Positions 59,353-64,000 of a DNA stretch of 64,000 nucleotides are shown piece by piece. The notes under the pieces were generated by a model, which was given only the letters and a program-made list of their open reading frames with translations, ran no database searches and was not told the DNA's origin. Within the stretch, counting starts at the first letter, position 1. Each line of letters opens with the position of its first letter. Origin of the DNA: Capra hircus (taxonomy: Eukaryota; Chordata; Mammalia; Artiodactyla; Bovidae); contig NC_030817.1 of NCBI RefSeq assembly GCF_001704415.2, positions 50,143,550 to 50,207,549 on the forward strand, written 5' to 3'. A program made the position numbers and the translations under genes.

Positions 59353-60069
59353 TCACATGAACAGATGCCTCTGTTCCACTAGCCCCTGCTCTGGGGACAC
59401 GCAGTGACTGCCCCGCACACGGACATTTACTTTCCCTGCACCTGCTCTGCATCCTGTGAGCTCCTCCCTGGGCCTGCGGGCCCAGTGCAAGAAGGAGAGC
59501 TCAGGTCCCTGCCCCCGGGTGTGTCTCTGAGCACCCGAAGTGTGGCTAAATCTGAGTAGAGAATTGCCGTGAGTGTAAAATACACACAGAATTCCCAAGA
59601 CTCAGTAAGGAACAAGGAGTGTAAAATACCCTATACTTTGTATGGATCACATGTTGAGATTATGCATTTTCGGGATATAGTAGATTAAAGAAAAAGTGTT
59701 TTTAACAATAGTATTTCCTGTTTTTTCTTTTTTAAATATAGCTGTTGGAACATGTAAAATCAATTACGTGGCTCATATGTGTGGCTTATATTTCTGAGGA
59801 GCAGCTCTGCTCTGGATAGAAAGACAGACTCTCAGCAAGTAAACAAATATAGAAGAGGGATGGTTGTGGGGAGAGGAAAGTGCTGGAGAAGAAATAACGC
59901 AAGTTGTGTGCTGAGGGGGGCCGGCAGGTAGACACAGGCGACCAGGACCTCGGGTCATGAGCAGCAAGTAAGGAGAGGCAGAGGGCCCTTATAACCATGA
60001 GAATAAGGCATTTTCCACACTGCAGAGGTACCAGGGCCTGTGTCCTAAAGAAAAGAGTCGTAGTGCAAA
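59353..60069. other. Intergenic, unique
   Basis: No gene or repeat I can name. Confidence 0.45.
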
Positions 60070-61849
60070 GATCCAGATAAGAAAGCCTTCTTCAACTATC
60101 AATGCAAAGAAATAGAGGAAAAGAACAGAATGGGGAAGACTAGAGATCTCTTCAAGAAAATTAGAGATACCATGGGAACATTTCATGCAAAGATGGGCTT
60201 GATAAAGGACAGAAATGGTATGGACCTAACAGAAGCAGAAGATATTAAGAAGAGGTGGCAAGAATACACGGAAGAACTGTACAAAAAAGATCTTCACGAC
60301 CCAGATAATCATGATGATATGATCACTAATCTAGAGCCAGACATCTTGGAATGTGAAGTCAAGTGGACCTTAGAAAGCATCACTACGAACAAAGCTAGCG
60401 GAGGTGATGGAATTCCAGTTGAGCTGTTTCAAATCCTGAAAGATGTTGCTGTGAAAGTGCTGCACTCAATATACCAGCAAATTTGGAAAACTCAACAGTG
60501 GCCACAGGACTGGAAAAGGTCAGTTTTCATTCCAATCCCAAAGAAAGGCAATGCCAAAGAATGCTCAAACTACCACAGAATTGCACTCATCTCACATGCT
60601 AGTAAAGTAATGCTCAAAATTCTCCAAGCCAGGCTTCAGCAATATGTGAACTGTGAACTCCCTGATGTTCAAGCTGGTTTTAGAAAAGGCAGAGGAACCA
60701 GAGATCAAATTGCCAACATCTGCTGGATCATGGAAAAAGCAAGAGAGTTCCAGAAAAACATCTATTTCTGCTTTATTGACTATGCCAAAGCCTTTGATTG
60801 TGTGGATCACAATCAACTGTGGAAAATTCTGAAAGAGATGGGAATACCAGACCACCTAACCTGCTCTTGAGAAATCTGTATGCAGGTCAGGAAGCAACAG
60901 TTAGAACTGGACATGGACCAACAGACTGGTTCCAAATAGGAAAAGGAGTACATCAAGGCTGTATATTGTCACTCTGCTTATTTCACTTATATGCAGAGTA
61001 CATCATGAGAAACGCTGGACTGGAAGAAACACAAGCTGGAATCAAGATTGCCAGAGAAATATCAATAACTTCAGATATGCAGATGACACCACCCTTATGG
61101 CAGAAAGTGAAGAGGAACTAAAGAGCCTCTTGATGAAAGTGAAAGAGGAGAGTGAAATAGTTGGCTTAAAGCTCAACATTCAGAAAACGAAGATCATGGC
61201 ATCTGGTCCTATCACTTCTATGGGAAATAGATGGGGAAACAGTGGAAGCAATGTCAGACTTTATTTTCGGGGGCTCCAAACTCACTGCAGATGGTGATTG
61301 CAGCCATGAAATTAAAAGATGCTTACTCCTTGGAAGAAAAGTTATGACCAACCTAGATAGCATATTCAAAAGCAGAGACATTACTTTGCCGACTAAGGTC
61401 CGTCTAGTCAAGGCTATGGTTTTTCCTGTGGTCATGGATGGATGTGAGAGTTGGACTGTGAAGAAGGCTGAGCGCCGAAGAATTGATGCTTTTGAATTGT
61501 GGTGTTGGAGAAGACTCTTGAGAGTCCCTTGGACTGCAAGGAGATACAACCAGTCCATTCTGAAGGAGATCAACCCTGGGATTTCTTTGGAAGGAATGAT
61601 GCTAAATCTGAAGCTTCCAGTACATGCGAAGAGTTGACTCATTGGAAAAGACTCCGATGCTGGGAGGGACTGGGGGCAGGAGGAGAAGGGGACGACCGAG
61701 GATGAGATGGCTGGGTGGCATCACTGACTCAATGGACGTGAGTCTGAGTGAACTCCGGGAGTTGGTGATGGACAGGGAGGCCTGGCGTGCTGCGATTAAT
61801 GGGGTCGCAAAGAGTTGGACACGACTGAGTGACTGAACTGAACTGAACT
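60070..61849 (+). mobile_element. BovB (RTE-type) LINE, 5'-truncated, 1.78 kb
   Basis: Sense-strand BovB with the terminal CTGAACTGAACTGAACTG. The reverse transcriptase is split over several frames. 60130-60870 holds the finger region and motif A (FIDYAKAFDCVDHNQLW). 60798-61121 holds motif B (QGCILSLCLF). 61076-61297 holds motif C, YADD (61076-61087). 61242-61637 is the C-terminal part. The first break is a premature TGA at 60868-60870, following what looks like a one-base deletion near 60862. The endonuclease domain is absent. A dead copy. Confidence 0.96.
60130..60870 (+). pseudogene. BovB reverse transcriptase fragment
   Basis: 246 codons of RTE-clade reverse transcriptase: GKTRDLFKKIRD lead-in, NKASGGDGIPVELF, IPIPKKGNAKECSNY (fingers), GFRKGRGTRDQIANI and motif A with its catalytic Asp. 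It ends before motifs B and C because of the frameshift, so no active enzyme can be made. Derived from the retrotransposon, not a host gene. Confidence 0.93.
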
Positions 61850-62029
61850 GGACAGACTCCCCACTGAGCCATGAGGCCTGGAGCTGCAAGGACCGTCAAG
61901 GTCACCACCTCCACCTCTGGGTTTTAGAGGGTTAGTGTTTACCAGGGTCCTCATGTAGGGCTGGGTGACTCTCCGGTGCCTGCCCTGGTGGTGGTCACTC
62001 CACAGAAGGTCCTCTGCATGCCTTTGATC

Positions 62030-62450
62030 CAGCTAGCAATAAGCTCTGGAGAGGAGATGGTGACAAAACCGAGTCCCTGCTCCCACAAGCTCATAAACAA
62101 GGCAGAGAGAGGTGTGGCTGGAGATAAAAGAAAGACAAAGAAACATCTATGTCAGGAGTGGTAGGTGAACAAATCAAGAGGAAGAGAGGGCAGGTGGGAG
62201 CTGGGTGCTGTTTCATCAGTGACCTGAATTAAATCAGGGAGAGAGCCCTGAGGACACCAAGGGGAGGAGAGTCCCAGAGACTTGGAATAGCACGTGCAAA
62301 TGTCCTGAGGTAGGAACCTGCCTCTTAATTTCAAGGACGACATCAGGCCAGTGCACTGGGGAAGGGTAGGCAAGGGGAGAGTGACCGAGGTGAGGTCAGG
62401 GTGAGGACCTGGATGGACTCGGAGTCACGTGGGTGATGGTTTTCTGTATT
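62030..62450 (+). repeat. Ancient L2-like LINE 3' segment
   Basis: GTCCCTGCTCCCACAAGCTC, GTGACCTGAATTAAATCAGG and AGCACGTGCAAATGTCCTGA recall an old mammalian repeat also seen near 48.1 kb. Confidence 0.45.
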
Positions 62451-62537
62451 ATTACCAGTGTTCTAGTACTGGTAGAGTACTAGAGGGGAGCACAGGTTTT
62501 CTAGAAAGATGACATTTACCACTATTCACAGGGTCTT

Positions 62538-62564
62538 CCAAGATGAGGAGGTGCCTCATCTTGG
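62538..62564. repeat. Perfect 11-bp inverted repeat (hairpin)
   Basis: Arms CCAAGATGAGG (62538-62548) and CCTCATCTTGG (62554-62564) with a 5-nt loop. Confidence 0.9.
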
Positions 62565-63465
62565 AGGTGCCCCCAAGGCCTGATGCACAAGAGATGGGAT
62601 AGCCCATGGCTGGGTAGGCACACACTGTCTTATCCTCAGCAACTTGTCTGTAAGAGAAACCGTGAGGCGAGGCACTGGGAATGGGGTGGTGGGGTCTTGG
62701 GGTGGAAGTTTGGAGCTGTCAGAGGGGCTGAAGGCCCACATGATGACAGGCTCTGTGATATCCTGCAATCAAGGAGCCAAGGCCCTAGCAGCTTGCTGAG
62801 GTTCTGCTTTCGCAGGCTCTCCCATCCGCCTTCTTGCCGTGGTTTACCAGGCCCCTCCTTTACTCAGGAGCCTGCAGCAACTCCGTACTGCCTGCTGTTT
62901 TGCTCTTCAGCTGACCCTTTGCCACAGTGATCACTCATGCCCCTCAGGTCTCCCTGTCCAGTGATGATTTGCCAAAAAATGTTGGCTAAGACTGCTGGAG
63001 GAAATTACTTGTTTATTTTTTGCTAAGAGGGAAAGACCTGCTTTAATGAATAATTTTTCCCCAAGAAAATGATCCTCTGACCTTCTCTGAGCCACAAAGT
63101 CAGTGCTGCCTTAGCTGTCCCTGCACATGGAGATGCTTCCCTGTCCCACGGGGCGCGGCAGGCCCGAGAGACTACGGTTCTGTGAGCATAGCTGTGCTCA
63201 CCGACCTGGCCTGGACTCAGTGGCCCTCCACGGGAGGCCCGATGGCTATTAACATAGCAGGGTGTGTTCAAAGACCACCAGCCTCCCTCCCCATCTGCAT
63301 CCACTAAGCCAACACTCACTGAGGACCTACTGTGTGCCCACCACTGTGCTGTAGCCAGACTGCTCAAAATTGGTTTCTGTAGGGACAGGCTTATTCCAAA
63401 TATGCTTCTAGTAAAGAAGGGCCATCACCCCCCTTTTAAATGATTCCTTGTACAACAAAAGCCAT
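62565..63465. other. Intergenic, unique
   Basis: No gene found. CTGAGGACCTACTGTGTGCC near 63319 is another old L2-like trace. Confidence 0.45.
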
Positions 63466-63746
63466 TCTTTTTAAGTTTGGCTCCACTGGGTCTTTGTAGC
63501 TGTGTGGACTTTCCTCTGGTTGCAGCGAGTGGGGGCTGCTCTTTGTTGTGGTGCACAGACTTCTCATCGCAGCGGCTTCTCTTGTTGTGCAGCACGGGCT
63601 CTAGGTGTGTGTGCTTCAGTAGTTACAGCTTGAAGGCTCGAGAGCACAGGCTCAGCAGTTGTGGCACATGGGCTTAGCTGCCCTGCAGCATGCGGAATTT
63701 TCCTAGAGCAGGGATTGAACCCATGTTAACCAGGGAAGTCTCAGAA
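63466..63746 (-). repeat. CHR-type SINE, long form
   Basis: GACTTTCCTCTGGTTGCAGC, GACTTCTCATCGCAGCGGCT and GAGCAGGGATTGAACCCATG in antisense. Confidence 0.87.
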
Positions 63747-64000
63747 AACCATTCTTTTGAATCTAATAACCACAGTCCACCAAGCTTGTAAAAAAATCTC
63801 TCCGTATTCTATCATATCTCACAGTGCCTGTTTTTTGGTCTTCAGGGGAGCTCCAGGATCCTGAGCCATCTGTTTGTCCTTCCTCAGGAAGATGGGCATC
63901 ATTCTATAGTAGTTTGCACACAGGACTCAGAAAGGTAAGTTACTTTCTTATATCACACAGCCACCCAACCTGGAGCCAGGATGGAAGCCCCATGCCTGAA

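Noticed and set aside
61900..64000. Start of the neighbouring gene CGNL1 or of a lncRNA
   Set aside because: Gene order in human would place CGNL1 further downstream. No exon with recognisable protein sequence is present, and a lncRNA cannot be recognised without transcript data.

Overview
This is a stretch of mammalian nuclear chromosome from a ruminant, most likely a bovid. Ruminant-specific repeats are present throughout: BovB (RTE-type LINE) copies, Bov-tA and BOVA2 SINEs, tRNA-derived CHR-type SINEs and a Bos-type L1 3' end. Cow, sheep and goat cannot be told apart from the text alone.

The one protein-coding gene I can support is the 3' end of TCF12 (HEB), a class I basic helix-loop-helix E-protein, on the + strand. 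Four coding exons (3024-3138, 4182-4344, 10486-10718, 18011-18153) have consensus splice sites and compatible phases. They join to 654 nt, encoding the C-terminal 217 residues plus TAA: the acidic/serine segment, the bHLH domain and the conserved tail. A strong donor 11 nt after the stop and a good acceptor at 20388-20389 imply that most of the 3'UTR is a separate exon, about 20390 to 23.6 kb. It ends near an AATAAA preceded by two UGUA elements.

Layout: 1-18 kb holds TCF12 coding exons and AT-rich introns, with one 1.9 kb antisense BovB and many small repeats. 18-24 kb holds the 3'UTR intron and 3'UTR exon; from about 18.6 to 24.8 kb no ruminant SINE or BovB is seen. 24.8-64 kb is intergenic and clearly more GC-rich from about 27 kb on. 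It holds BovB fragments, a SINE cluster at 33.4-34.9 kb, old L1M/MIR/L2/hAT/MaLR remnants, microsatellites, a 16-bp G-rich minisatellite at 48.85 kb and a 1.8 kb sense BovB with broken reverse transcriptase frames at 60-61.8 kb. In human, CGNL1 lies downstream of TCF12, but no exon of it is recognisable here.

I see no novel gene system. The most unusual features are a near-identical 166-168 bp segment present twice in one intron (11533 and 14952), the second copy splitting an ancient L1; a NAGNAG tandem acceptor just before the bHLH exon; and two compact transcription-factor-motif clusters (280-620 and 28.2-28.3 kb).
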